Positions 37,765-46,946 of a stretch of DNA of 64,000 bases are shown in pieces. This DNA comes from Lewinellaceae bacterium. Its GTDB lineage: Bacteria > Bacteroidota > Bacteroidia > Chitinophagales > Saprospiraceae. The DNA lies in the NCBI GenBank assembly GCA_020636155.1, contig JACJYM010000013.1, forward strand, positions 18,267 to 82,266, read 5' to 3'. The notes beneath the pieces were generated by a model. It had not been told where the DNA came from. It searched no databases and saw only the letters and a list, made by a program, of their open reading frames with translations. Position numbers and translations under genes: made by a program. Numbering within the stretch: position 1 is the first letter of the stretch; each line of letters begins with the position of its first letter.

Positions 37765-38530
37765 ACTAAAAGATTGGCAAAAAAATGCATTACTAATGGC
37801 GGCGTTCATCGGTATCATGGGCTTGCTATATCTATCGGTTCAGCGAAAAGCCAATGCTCCACTTCAAAGGGTATTGTTTTACATAAAGCCTTTGGATGGA
37901 AATCAATATCTGATAAACGAAAATGACATAAAACTGAAATTTCGAAATTATCTCGGGTATGAATTGGTCAACCTCAATATCAAGGAATTAAACCTGCAAG
38001 AACTTGAAATACTGCTCAACGAAGATGAACGTGTGAAAAAAGCGGAACTCTTTGTCGATAGCAATGACAGACTTCAAATATGGGTTGTGCAAAGGCAACC
38101 TATTGTAAGGGTTATGAGTAAGAGTGGGCAATATTATTTGGATGAAGAGGGCGGTGCTATAAAGGTAAATTCCGGACCTTCGATAAGAGTACCATTAGCC
38201 ACTGGCAATGTGGTTGTTTACGACGAGAAGATGATAAAATCTGAAAGCGACAATGCATTGAAAGATTTATATGTCTTGAGTAAAGCGATTCATCAAGATG
38301 CTTTCTTAGAATCACTAATCGAACAGATTGATGTAGGTCGGGAAGATAAGATGATGTTGATACCAAAAATAGGAAGACAGAAATTGAGCATTGGAAGTAT
38401 AGACAATTTGGAAGATAAATTAGAGAATTTAAAAATCATATATAAAGAAGGCTTACCAATCGTAGAATGGAGCCAGTACAGCGTATTGACTTTGGATTAT
38501 GAAGGTCTGCTTTATGTTGAGAAATTATAG
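37751..38530 (+). CDS. ftsQ: FtsQ/DivIB-like cell division protein
   Basis: The start is set at the ATG at 37751 (MNSIKLKDW), overlapping murC by 14 nt; the frame extends upstream inside murC. The 259-residue product has a short cytoplasmic tail, one transmembrane helix (NALLMAAFIGIMGLLYLSV, about residues 10-28) and an extracytoplasmic part with a POTRA-like segment followed by a beta domain (RLQIWVVQRQPIVRVMSKSG; YLDEEGGAIKV). This topology and its place before ftsA identify FtsQ, the scaffold that links FtsL and the septal synthase. Confidence 0.85.
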   Translation: MNSIKLKDWQKNALLMAAFIGIMGLLYLSVQRKANAPLQRVLFYIKPLDGNQYLINENDIKLKFRNYLGYELVNLNIKELNLQELEILLNEDERVKKAELFVDSNDRLQIWVVQRQPIVRVMSKSGQYYLDEEGGAIKVNSGPSIRVPLATGNVVVYDEKMIKSESDNALKDLYVLSKAIHQDAFLESLIEQIDVGREDKMMLIPKIGRQKLSIGSIDNLEDKLENLKIIYKEGLPIVEWSQYSVLTLDYEGLLYVEKL

Positions 38531-38564
38531 TTGTAATTAATTTTTAATCAAAAATATTTTCATC

Positions 38565-39911
38565 ATGAATGAAAACAACGTACCATACAAAAATATCGCA
38601 GTCGCATTAGACATTGGGACTACCAAAGTATGTGCCATTGCCGGTAGGTTAAATGAATATGGCAAATTGGAGGTGTTGGGTGTAGGTACTGTTAAGTCGG
38701 AAGGAGTATCCCGAGGCGTGGTATCCAATATTGACAAGACAGTAAGAGCTATCAAGGAAGCAGTGGAGCATGCCGAAAAAAGTGCCCAATGCAAGTTTCG
38801 GACAGTTCATGTCGGTATTGCTGGTCAGCACATTAAGAGCTTGCATCACCACGGCGTTTTCATTAGACCTGACTCTAATACTGAAATCAGCAATGAGGAT
38901 GTTAACAAGCTCATCAATGATATGCATAAGCTGGTGTTGCCTCCTGGCGATAAAATTCTTCACGTCATACCGCAGGAATTTACAGTTGATAACGAACAAG
39001 ATATCGTAGATCCTATCGGAATGAGTGGAGTCAGGCTTGAGGCCAATTTCCATATCATAACGGGTCAAATATCTGCATCTAAAAACATTATTAAATGTGT
39101 CGAAAAAGCGGGACTACAAGTGGCGGATGTGACCCTTGAGCCCATTGCTTCAGCAAGCGCAGTACTGAGTGACGATGAGAAAGAAGCTGGAGTCGCTTTG
39201 GTGGACATTGGCGGTGGCACGACCGATATTACCATCTTCAAGGATGGCATCATCAGACATACTGCGGTGATTCCATTTGGTGGCAATGTCATTACGAAAG
39301 ACATCATCGAGGGCTGTGCGGTACTAAATGAACAAGCCGAAAAGCTCAAAGTGAGATTTGGTTCGGCATTGGCTGATGAGATTTATGACAATAGGATTAT
39401 CACAATACAGGGATTCAGAGGTAGAGACCATAAGGAAGTGTCTGAAAAGAATCTTGCGAGAATAATACAAGCGAGAATCGAAGAAATCTTTGATTATATC
39501 CTTTGGGAAGTGAGAAGGTCAGGATTTGAAAAGAAACTCATCGCCGGAATCGTACTTACTGGAGGTGGTTCTCTATTGAAGCACATTGACTTATTGGCGG
39601 AGAATCACACTGGCCTCACTGCGAGAATAGGTGAACCCGTAGAGCATCTGGCTCATGGTTACTCTAGCCAATTGGCAAGCCCAATCTATGCCACAGCGGT
39701 CGGATTACTCAAATACACAATAGAAAATGGCAACTTTGATAGCGAATATGTGGAGTACAAAGCTGAAAAGGAAGTGGTGAATCTTAAGGAGACAGAACCA
39801 GTGGCTCAAGATCATGAAAATGAAGAAGCAGAAGACAAGCCCAAATGGTACAATAAATTGTACTCGATGACCAAGGAATTTTTTGAGGCTACACCAGATG
39901 CCGATTTTTAA
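38565..39911 (+). CDS. ftsA: Cell division protein FtsA
   Basis: The 448-residue actin-like ATPase tethers FtsZ to the membrane. It shows the phosphate-1 motif ALDIGTTKVCAIAG (about residues 15-28), the connect/phosphate-2 motif VALVDIGGGTTDITIFKDG (about 208-226) and adenosine motif VLTGGGSLLKHIDLL. The SHS2/1C domain lies in between. The C-terminal end (KPKWYNKLYSMTKEFFEA) is amphipathic and would serve as the membrane-targeting helix, joined by an acidic linker rich in Glu. ftsZ starts 58 nt downstream. Confidence 0.95.
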   Translation: MNENNVPYKNIAVALDIGTTKVCAIAGRLNEYGKLEVLGVGTVKSEGVSRGVVSNIDKTVRAIKEAVEHAEKSAQCKFRTVHVGIAGQHIKSLHHHGVFIRPDSNTEISNEDVNKLINDMHKLVLPPGDKILHVIPQEFTVDNEQDIVDPIGMSGVRLEANFHIITGQISASKNIIKCVEKAGLQVADVTLEPIASASAVLSDDEKEAGVALVDIGGGTTDITIFKDGIIRHTAVIPFGGNVITKDIIEGCAVLNEQAEKLKVRFGSALADEIYDNRIITIQGFRGRDHKEVSEKNLARIIQARIEEIFDYILWEVRRSGFEKKLIAGIVLTGGGSLLKHIDLLAENHTGLTARIGEPVEHLAHGYSSQLASPIYATAVGLLKYTIENGNFDSEYVEYKAEKEVVNLKETEPVAQDHENEEAEDKPKWYNKLYSMTKEFFEATPDADF

Positions 39912-39969
39912 TTCAACACTTAACTCAATTTGAATAATAACATTTACAAACTCATAAAAACAAATTAAA

Positions 39970-41403
39970 ATGTTGTTTGATTTACCAAAAAAAGACGATA
40001 ACATCATCAAAGTTCTAGGAGTCGGCGGTGGTGGCGGAAATGCTGTTGCACACATGTTTAATCAAGGTATCACAGGGGTCGATTTTGCGGTCTGTAATAC
40101 TGATAAGCAAGCCATGGACAAAAATCCTGTGACGACCAAAATTATACTTGGACCCAACTTGAAGGAGGGTCGAGGAGCTGGTTCCATTCCAGAGGTTGGC
40201 AAACAAGCTTGCATAGAATCTATTGATGAAGTACGTAGTTTTTTGAATGATGGTACCAAGATGCTATTTATCACTGCCGGAATGGGTGGTGGAACAGGTA
40301 CTGGAGCGGCTCCCATCATTGCCAAAGCGGCCAAAGAAATGGGTATCCTCACGGTAGGCATCGTTACTTTGCCATTCAAATTTGAAGGGCTTAAAAGACA
40401 GCGACAGGCCGCAGAAGGGCTTGAAAACCTTAAGAAGAATGTCGATTCATTTTTGGTAATATCCAATGATAGACTACGAGAAATATATGGAAATCTGAGT
40501 CTTACTGGGGCTTTCTCTAAGGCAGATGATATTCTCACGACAGCGGCAAAGGGGATTGCGGAGATTATCACTGTACCCGGAATTGTCAATGTTGATTTTG
40601 AAGACGTAAACACCGTCATGCGGAACAGTGGCGTGACCATCATGGGCAATGCAGTGAGTGAAGGTGAAGAAAGAGCAAGAAAAGCGATTAGTGCCGCTCT
40701 CAATTCTCCATTACTGGAAGACAATGATATCAGAGGTGCTCAACATATATTACTAAACATTACCTCCGGTACGAAGGAAATGACCATGGACGAAATCGGT
40801 GAAATCACGGACTATGTACAAGAAGAGGCGGGATTTGGTACTGATTTGATATGGGGTCACTGTACGGATGAGTCTTTGGGTGAAAAGATATCGATTACCT
40901 TGATTGCAACCGGATTTAGCGAAGGTTCTGCTCGGAAAAATCAAACCACTGAAGTTAAGAAAAAAGTATCACTTGAGGAGAACTTTCAATTTTTAGATGA
41001 AGAAGTAGCCCCCGATTTTGGATACAGTGATGGCGACGAAAACCACACCTATGAGTTTGAAGATATTCCGGTGGTTCACCACGAAGAGAGAGAAGTGACC
41101 AATATCGAGAGTGACGACATACGTATCAGCAAGACCATGCTTCAGTTGAGTGAAGAGAGGAAAAAACATGCTGAAATGGACTCTGCAAGACGGGAATACT
41201 TGCGTAAAAACGTCAGTAAACCACTTGACAATCCTAAGTCTATCATTGACATGGAAAATGTACCGGCATATCGCCGTAGAAATGTAGAACTTGACGAGCT
41301 AAAAAAGTCAAGTGGCAGTAAATTGTCAAATCTAAGTGTCGATTCTGATGAGAATGGTCCTGTATTGAGGAACAATTCCTTCTTATATGACAATGTCGAT
41401 TAG
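39970..41403 (+). CDS. ftsZ: Cell division protein FtsZ
   Basis: The 477-residue tubulin-like GTPase forms the Z-ring. Motifs include VLGVGGGGGNAVAHMF (about residues 15-30), the tubulin signature FITAGMGGGTGTGAAP (about 99-114) and the T7 synergy loop NVDFEDVNTVM (about 206-216). After a roughly 100-residue acidic linker, IDMENVPAYRRRNVEL near 426-441 resembles the C-terminal peptide that binds FtsA. Unusually for model organisms a further tail of about 35 residues follows, ending LRNNSFLYDNVD. It is the last gene of the cluster, before a strong terminator. Confidence 0.97.
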   Translation: MLFDLPKKDDNIIKVLGVGGGGGNAVAHMFNQGITGVDFAVCNTDKQAMDKNPVTTKIILGPNLKEGRGAGSIPEVGKQACIESIDEVRSFLNDGTKMLFITAGMGGGTGTGAAPIIAKAAKEMGILTVGIVTLPFKFEGLKRQRQAAEGLENLKKNVDSFLVISNDRLREIYGNLSLTGAFSKADDILTTAAKGIAEIITVPGIVNVDFEDVNTVMRNSGVTIMGNAVSEGEERARKAISAALNSPLLEDNDIRGAQHILLNITSGTKEMTMDEIGEITDYVQEEAGFGTDLIWGHCTDESLGEKISITLIATGFSEGSARKNQTTEVKKKVSLEENFQFLDEEVAPDFGYSDGDENHTYEFEDIPVVHHEEREVTNIESDDIRISKTMLQLSEERKKHAEMDSARREYLRKNVSKPLDNPKSIIDMENVPAYRRRNVELDELKKSSGSKLSNLSVDSDENGPVLRNNSFLYDNVD

Positions 41404-41539
41404 TTAGAAAAACCAAGCTGAAGATCCAAAAACGCCGGACATATCAAGTAGAAAACGACTTGGGTCTGGTTGCTAGTCTAAGGATTTTCGTTATTTATTA
41501 TAAAATTAATCTTAAATATTGAGATTGGTTTATTGTCTT

Positions 41540-41568
41540 CCCGGGTGCTCGCCCGGGTTTTTTATTTT
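41540..41568 (+). terminator. Terminator at the end of the dcw cluster
   Basis: A GC-rich CCCGGG/CCCGGG hairpin with a 6-nt TGCTCG loop is followed by TTTTTTATTTTT, 137 nt after the ftsZ stop. Confidence 0.9.
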
Positions 41569-41672
41569 TGGGAGATGTAATTGATACTTAATTTTGATGT
41601 CATTCTTTTTTCTGAAATGCACCATTATATTTTTATCAAACCAATAAAATCACTTAATTTGTAGTGTAAATA

Positions 41673-44315
41673 ATGCAAATGAGGAATTTAATCGTCTTGG
41701 CCTTTTTATTTGCAACTAATTTATTATCGGCGCAGGACATTATGATGCAGGGCTGGTATTGGGACTATCCAAAAACCACGGATGGACATTCGTGGGTGGA
41801 CACGATCGATCAAAAAATAACAGAAATGAGTGAGGCAGGCATCAATCATATATGGTTGCCCCCACTATGCAGAGCAAGTTTCGGGAATTCCAGCAATGGG
41901 TATGACCCAAAAGACCTCTATGACTTGGGAGAATATGGATTAGGAGCAACGGGATTTGGAACAAGAGCCCAGCTCGATAATCTAGTGACGAAGGCCAATT
42001 CCCTTGGGGTAGAGCTCGTAGCGGATGTCGTATATAATCACCGAGATGGAGGAAAAGCCGAAGACAATGGCGCCGTAGAAGGATGGATCGAAAATCACGA
42101 TTGCACCAAGACCAATGCCGGTGAAAATGCTTTTCCTTCTGACAGATTTAGATGTTATGTGCCTTTGGGTGGCTCAAGCATGAATGGGGCAGGGGATTAT
42201 TACATCAAAATACGGTCTCGATCAAAACACCCCAATTATTATGACAAACCTTATGTGTTTTATACGCAGACGAATACGGTCGGATATCAGAGCATGCCCT
42301 CTCAAGACGAAAACGAATCATCAGGAAATGGAGGAGGAGACTGTGGACAATCCTTTATCAGTGCTAGCCTTGGTGTTGATGTCAATGCCACGATTGACAA
42401 TGTCAGTGATTGCTCGGGATGGTGTGGAATTGATGAATATAAAATCACATTAACTGCGTCTGACTATGATTCCGCGGGTGATACGCTGTGGATTTACTTG
42501 TCCAATGTCAATGGTCAATACAGTGATCACTACATTTATGGATTATGGAGTGCTAGCCGCTCTCTGGATATACAGAATGAAGTGAAATATCAGACTTACA
42601 CGGACTTTAGCAATATGCCATCAGGGCAGGGCAGCATGAATTATCTCAATTTTAAGCCCAATGGAAACCCCACGAGTCTTAGTGGCGATTGGGATTGGTT
42701 GTGGTTTTTTTATGATTATGATCAATTTGTACCGGACACAAAAACCAAGTTGATAGACTGGACGAAGTGGCTTTGGGACGATGTCGGCATCAGAGGATTG
42801 AGAATGGACGCCGTTAAGCATTTTACACCGGAGTTTGTAGGGGACATGTTGGATGCGATGGATACTGATGGCAAAGACCCAACGATAGTCGTAGGTGAGT
42901 TTTATGACAGTAATCCGACCATTTTGGCCAACTGGATAAATTCCGTAGAAAGCTATATGGATGCGAGCACAATAGCGAATATTAACATTAGAACGTTTGA
43001 TTTCGCTTTGCGAGAATCCCTAAAAAATGCCAGTGATGCTTATGGCTATGATGCCAGAAATGTCTTTCAGTCTGGATTGGTTGATGGAGTTTCTGCGAGC
43101 CCATTTTCATCGGTCACGTTTCTTAATAATCATGACTTTAGAGATGCCGGACAAGCCATACAGAATGAACCTGAATTGGGTTATGCTTATATCCTTACTA
43201 ACAATACGATCGGGTTGCCATGTATTTTTTATCCTGATTATTATGGGACGGATCTTCCGGCGATTGCGGGTAGAAAACTGAAATCGGAGATCGATCAACT
43301 CCTCACAATTCACAAAAATTATATTTATGGTTCTACTCAGATGGATTATATCAATAAGTTTAGTACAGGGTATGATGTACAATATCTATCCGGATTCGCC
43401 AATACCAGCTTAATTTATCAATCAAGCAATGGTGGTGCCAACGGTACACGGGATGTACTCTCGGTCATCAATTATGCAGGAGAGGAACTACATGCTATGA
43501 TTCAAGTTAATACGGGGAACAATTTTGCGGTTGGAGACACTTTGTATGATTTGACTGGAAAATCAAAATCGCCAATAACCCTCATTGATGGAAACAGCAA
43601 GGTCGAGGTGATTATTCCAGCGAGATCTTATGCCGTTTTTTCTAATAGTATGGATGGACTGGCTTGTGTAGGGTCTAACAAAATTTATGTCGATTTGAAT
43701 GCCACAGGATTGAATGATGGAAGCGATTGGGAAAATGCCTTTACTCATTTGCAATCGGCCATCGTACTGGCACAAGTATGCACCAATATTGAAGAGATAC
43801 ACATCAAAGAAGGCACTTATTATGCCAATAGTTTGGGAAACAGAGACCTCGGTTTTTCATTGAATAAAAATTTAAAGATTTATGGTTCATATCCTGCTTC
43901 GATATCTAATCCTGTGCTTACAGATCGAGAAATCGATGCCACACCGACAATTTTGAGTGGCGATATTGGCACATTGGGAGATGATACAGATAATGTCTAT
44001 CATGTCATTAATGCCTCTAGTATGGCCGGTGCAGTGTTATTAGATCAGTTGGTCATAAAGGGAGGTCATGCGGATGGTAGTTATGTGACAGACCAACATG
44101 GTGCAGGTATTTATAATACGGGTTTGTTAAATTTGAATCGAGTTTATTTTGATGAAAATAGTGCTACGATGACGTCTGATATTTACAATATCGGGGCTGC
44201 TTCAGTGATTAATGCAAGCGACATTAAAGTGATAAATAGCAATACGAGTGGCACTCAAGTTCATTGTGAGTCAGGCACTGTAAATTGGGATGGATTGAAT
44301 GTTATTGATAATTAA
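41673..44315 (+). CDS. Secreted GH13 alpha-amylase with C-terminal beta-helix-like domain
   Basis: The 880-residue protein has a Sec signal peptide (cleavage near LLSAQ, residue 20) and a GH13 catalytic domain that hydrolyses alpha-1,4-glucans. Conserved regions are VELVADVVYNHRDGG, the nucleophile in GIRGLRMDAVKHF (Asp near residue 378), acid/base Glu in VVGEFYDS (near 410) and FLNNHDFRDAG (near 485). Domain B carries a long insertion (about 165-310). From about residue 668 (NKIYVDLNATGLNDGSDWENA) the protein changes to a parallel-beta-helix/pectin-lyase-like repeat that simply ends at 880. No T9SS sorting domain is visible, so the tail may be truncated. Confidence 0.85.
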   Translation: MQMRNLIVLAFLFATNLLSAQDIMMQGWYWDYPKTTDGHSWVDTIDQKITEMSEAGINHIWLPPLCRASFGNSSNGYDPKDLYDLGEYGLGATGFGTRAQLDNLVTKANSLGVELVADVVYNHRDGGKAEDNGAVEGWIENHDCTKTNAGENAFPSDRFRCYVPLGGSSMNGAGDYYIKIRSRSKHPNYYDKPYVFYTQTNTVGYQSMPSQDENESSGNGGGDCGQSFISASLGVDVNATIDNVSDCSGWCGIDEYKITLTASDYDSAGDTLWIYLSNVNGQYSDHYIYGLWSASRSLDIQNEVKYQTYTDFSNMPSGQGSMNYLNFKPNGNPTSLSGDWDWLWFFYDYDQFVPDTKTKLIDWTKWLWDDVGIRGLRMDAVKHFTPEFVGDMLDAMDTDGKDPTIVVGEFYDSNPTILANWINSVESYMDASTIANINIRTFDFALRESLKNASDAYGYDARNVFQSGLVDGVSASPFSSVTFLNNHDFRDAGQAIQNEPELGYAYILTNNTIGLPCIFYPDYYGTDLPAIAGRKLKSEIDQLLTIHKNYIYGSTQMDYINKFSTGYDVQYLSGFANTSLIYQSSNGGANGTRDVLSVINYAGEELHAMIQVNTGNNFAVGDTLYDLTGKSKSPITLIDGNSKVEVIIPARSYAVFSNSMDGLACVGSNKIYVDLNATGLNDGSDWENAFTHLQSAIVLAQVCTNIEEIHIKEGTYYANSLGNRDLGFSLNKNLKIYGSYPASISNPVLTDREIDATPTILSGDIGTLGDDTDNVYHVINASSMAGAVLLDQLVIKGGHADGSYVTDQHGAGIYNTGLLNLNRVYFDENSATMTSDIYNIGAASVINASDIKVINSNTSGTQVHCESGTVNWDGLNVIDN

Positions 44316-44332
44316 AGGATAAAATGTGAGTA

Positions 44333-45025
44333 TTAATGGCACATCACCGGATTATTTAGTGCATCCCAAAAGTTGAGTTCTCGGGGTACTTGCATGATCC
44401 AGCCACGGTAAAACATCAGGACACCTAGACCAATCATTAGGATAGGGTAAAGTTTGGATACGAGATTTCTGAATTTAAGATTTGCTTTTGATAGACCAAA
44501 TGTAGTAAGCACCAAAGCAGGCATTGTGCCCAAACCGAAAATTGCCATAAACAAGGCACTATACATCACATGACCATAAGCCAGCGCCGCAAAAATGGCA
44601 ATATATACCAGCCCACATGGTATTAGACCATTAAAATATCCCAAAAGGGTAGGGTTGATATTGGCACTTTTTTTTATCGCCTTATCTAATAATTGAAATA
44701 CTCGAGTTCTGATTTTTTTGAAAAAGCCTAGTGAATTAATTTTAGAATCGAGATCTATGGAAAAAATTCCCATTAGAATCAAAAATACTCCTAAACTCAA
44801 CGAGAGTATCTTCTGCATTCCCGCTACATAAAAAATACCACCAATGGCACCAAAAACAAACCCTAAGGAAGCATAAGCAAGTATCTTTCCTAGGTGATAT
44901 TGGATATTAAAAAGTAGATGATTCTTAGTGCTGCCATTACTGTAAAATGCATAGATCAGAGGACCACACATTCCCACACAATGCAGACTGCCGAAAAAAC
45001 CTAAGGTAAAAGCGACATACCACAT
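44333..45025 (-). CDS. SafE/TauE-type membrane protein of the cbb3 oxidase locus
   Basis: The 230-residue protein has about six transmembrane helices and begins FTLGFFGSLHCVGMCGPLIY, the GSxHCxGMCG motif of the cytochrome-biogenesis-type sulfite exporter TauE/SafE family. A second half-motif, NGLIPCGLVYIAIFAAL, lies near residue 133. Members beside cco genes are thought to help copper or haem delivery to cbb3 oxidase. It is the last gene of the minus-strand cbb3 operon, 3 nt after ccoH, and faces the amylase gene across 17 nt. Confidence 0.85.
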   Translation of the reverse strand: MWYVAFTLGFFGSLHCVGMCGPLIYAFYSNGSTKNHLLFNIQYHLGKILAYASLGFVFGAIGGIFYVAGMQKILSLSLGVFLILMGIFSIDLDSKINSLGFFKKIRTRVFQLLDKAIKKSANINPTLLGYFNGLIPCGLVYIAIFAALAYGHVMYSALFMAIFGLGTMPALVLTTFGLSKANLKFRNLVSKLYPILMIGLGVLMFYRGWIMQVPRELNFWDALNNPVMCH

Positions 45026-45028
45026 TCT

Positions 45029-45460
45029 CTATAAGAAAATGTCCTTTTCAGCATAATAGGCCTTGTCATTTTCTTTCCAATCAACTTTCACTCTCCACAA
45101 TCCTTTTTTTAATTTTTGAACGGGGATGTTTGTTTTACTGGACTGAATATTTACTTGATAATCAAGGCTTTTGTCAGAAGGTCGGTACATGGTGATAAGA
45201 CCATTTGGATTGACAGATTCATTAAAATCCACCGCTATGACCCCATCGGCATTCATATATTCTATACTGACATTGTCACTTTTGAGAAAATTCTGTTTTT
45301 TATCAAAAGTTTCTTGATAATGGATGTCTTCATCATAGTAATCATCACGTACCAAACTGTGATCAACACCAAATGAAAGCCACAAAACTGTCAACATTGA
45401 GCCCACGAAAATGATAAAAAACAAGAGTATTCCATGACCCCAGTTAAATTTTTTAAACAT
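45029..45460 (-). CDS. ccoH: FixH/CcoH family protein
   Basis: The 143-residue product has one N-terminal transmembrane helix (about residues 9-29) and an extracytoplasmic beta-sandwich domain with DDYYDEDIHYQETFDKKQN, a typical FixH segment. CcoH/FixH is an assembly factor for cbb3 cytochrome oxidase. It sits between ccoG and the SafE-type gene with 8-nt and 3-nt spacing, so the three are translated from one transcript. Confidence 0.88.
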   Translation of the reverse strand: MFKKFNWGHGILLFFIIFVGSMLTVLWLSFGVDHSLVRDDYYDEDIHYQETFDKKQNFLKSDNVSIEYMNADGVIAVDFNESVNPNGLITMYRPSDKSLDYQVNIQSSKTNIPVQKLKKGLWRVKVDWKENDKAYYAEKDIFL

Positions 45461-45468
45461 CGCGAATA

Positions 45469-46911
45469 TTATTTTATTGGTCCAAAAAATGTACTACTCG
45501 TTTCATCCACAATTTGACCATCGTGTAGTACAGAAATTTCTAAATCCGTTTTTTGACCTTTCAGTTTATCCTTTGGGATTTTAATGAAAAGTACGCCTTC
45601 GCTGGTTTGTTTTTTCAGTGTTTTTGCCCCTTCACCGACCACTTCAATGAGAGCCCCATCGATATTGGTCACTTTAAAGGTTACTGGATATTCGTCGTCT
45701 GTTTTGTTGTTCAGTTTATAATTATACAAGTTGCTGATGTAACCATCCTTATTGTCCTGATAGGTCATGCCTGGAGTCCGCAATATCAAAGTATCCACAT
45801 CTGACCTAGACAACATCAAGAAGGATTCTAACCCAATGAGAATGGCCAATACTACAGAATAAGCTATGACCCTGGTATTGAAAAGTGATTGTTTCTTGTG
45901 AACGATTCCGTTGTAACTATCTATTCTAATGAGTTGCGTCGGTTTGTCAATCTTCATCATCACTTCGTCACAAGCATCGATACAAGCCGTACAGTTTACA
46001 CATTCTAGCTGTGTTCCATTTCGGATGTCGATTCCGGTGGGGCATACTTGTACACACAATTTACAATCGATACAATCCCCTTGGTTGAGAGTCACACCGG
46101 AGGCTTCGGCATCTTGAATTTTCTTACGTGTAAGTTTGCCTCTTGGCTCTCCTCTCACAAAGTCATAACTTACCGCAAGACTATTTTCGTCGAGCATCAC
46201 CCCTTGCAATCGACCATACGGGCAGATGGTGGTGCATACCTGCTCACGCATGAAAGCAAATACGCCATAAAAAAGAAAAGAAAAAATGACCATGGCAATA
46301 AAACCTTTCCAATGTTCACTTATTGGGTCTGTGATGATTTTAAAAACTTCATCAACTCCAATGATATAGGATAGAAATAGGTGACTAATAATCAATGCAA
46401 TAAGTATAAAAATGGCTTGTTTAGAAACCTTTTTTATTATTTTATCAGTAGTCCATGGAGAAGCATTCAATTTGCGTTGAGCATTGGCATCACCTTCTAT
46501 CCAATACTCAATTCTACGAAAAACCATTTCCATAAATATCGTTTGCGGACATACCCATCCACAAAACAATCGGCCATAAATTACCGTAAATAGGACTATA
46601 AATAACAGTCCAATGAGCATTGCAATGACAAAAAGATAAAAGTCCTGAGGCGAAAAGAATATCCCAAATATGGTGAATTCTCCTTGTGGAATATTGAATT
46701 GAACGAAAGGTCTTCCATTATATTTAATGAAGGGCAACGCAAAAAGTACTGCCAATAAAAAGTAGGATACGTATTTTCTATATTGGTAAAATGACCCTTG
46801 AGGCTTTTTAGGATATATCCAAATACGCTTACCGTGCTTATCAACAGTGGCTACATGATCTCTAAACTCATTTTCTTCTAGCCCTTCAATAAATTCAAAA
46901 TCTACACTCAT
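45469..46911 (-). CDS. ccoG: Cytochrome oxidase accessory protein CcoG (FixG/RdxA)
   Basis: The 480-residue membrane protein has about five transmembrane helices and two 4Fe-4S ferredoxin motifs: CIDCKLCVQVCPTGID (about residues 277-292) and CVNCTACIDACDEVM (about 302-316). GRLFCGWVCPQTIFME near 113 and TTICPYGRLQGVM near 228 add further conserved cysteines. The C-terminus is an immunoglobulin-like FixG domain. CcoG is a cupric reductase supporting copper insertion into cbb3 oxidase. It starts 35 nt after the ccoP stop. Confidence 0.95.
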   Translation of the reverse strand: MSVDFEFIEGLEENEFRDHVATVDKHGKRIWIYPKKPQGSFYQYRKYVSYFLLAVLFALPFIKYNGRPFVQFNIPQGEFTIFGIFFSPQDFYLFVIAMLIGLLFIVLFTVIYGRLFCGWVCPQTIFMEMVFRRIEYWIEGDANAQRKLNASPWTTDKIIKKVSKQAIFILIALIISHLFLSYIIGVDEVFKIITDPISEHWKGFIAMVIFSFLFYGVFAFMREQVCTTICPYGRLQGVMLDENSLAVSYDFVRGEPRGKLTRKKIQDAEASGVTLNQGDCIDCKLCVQVCPTGIDIRNGTQLECVNCTACIDACDEVMMKIDKPTQLIRIDSYNGIVHKKQSLFNTRVIAYSVVLAILIGLESFLMLSRSDVDTLILRTPGMTYQDNKDGYISNLYNYKLNNKTDDEYPVTFKVTNIDGALIEVVGEGAKTLKKQTSEGVLFIKIPKDKLKGQKTDLEISVLHDGQIVDETSSTFFGPIK

Positions 46912-46946
46912 TATTTTATAAATTATTTATTACTTGCCGGCGCCTT

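Noticed and set aside
40062..40724. 220-codon minus-strand frame inside ftsZ
   Set aside because: It is the antisense shadow of a strongly conserved ftsZ coding sequence and has no recognisable motif.
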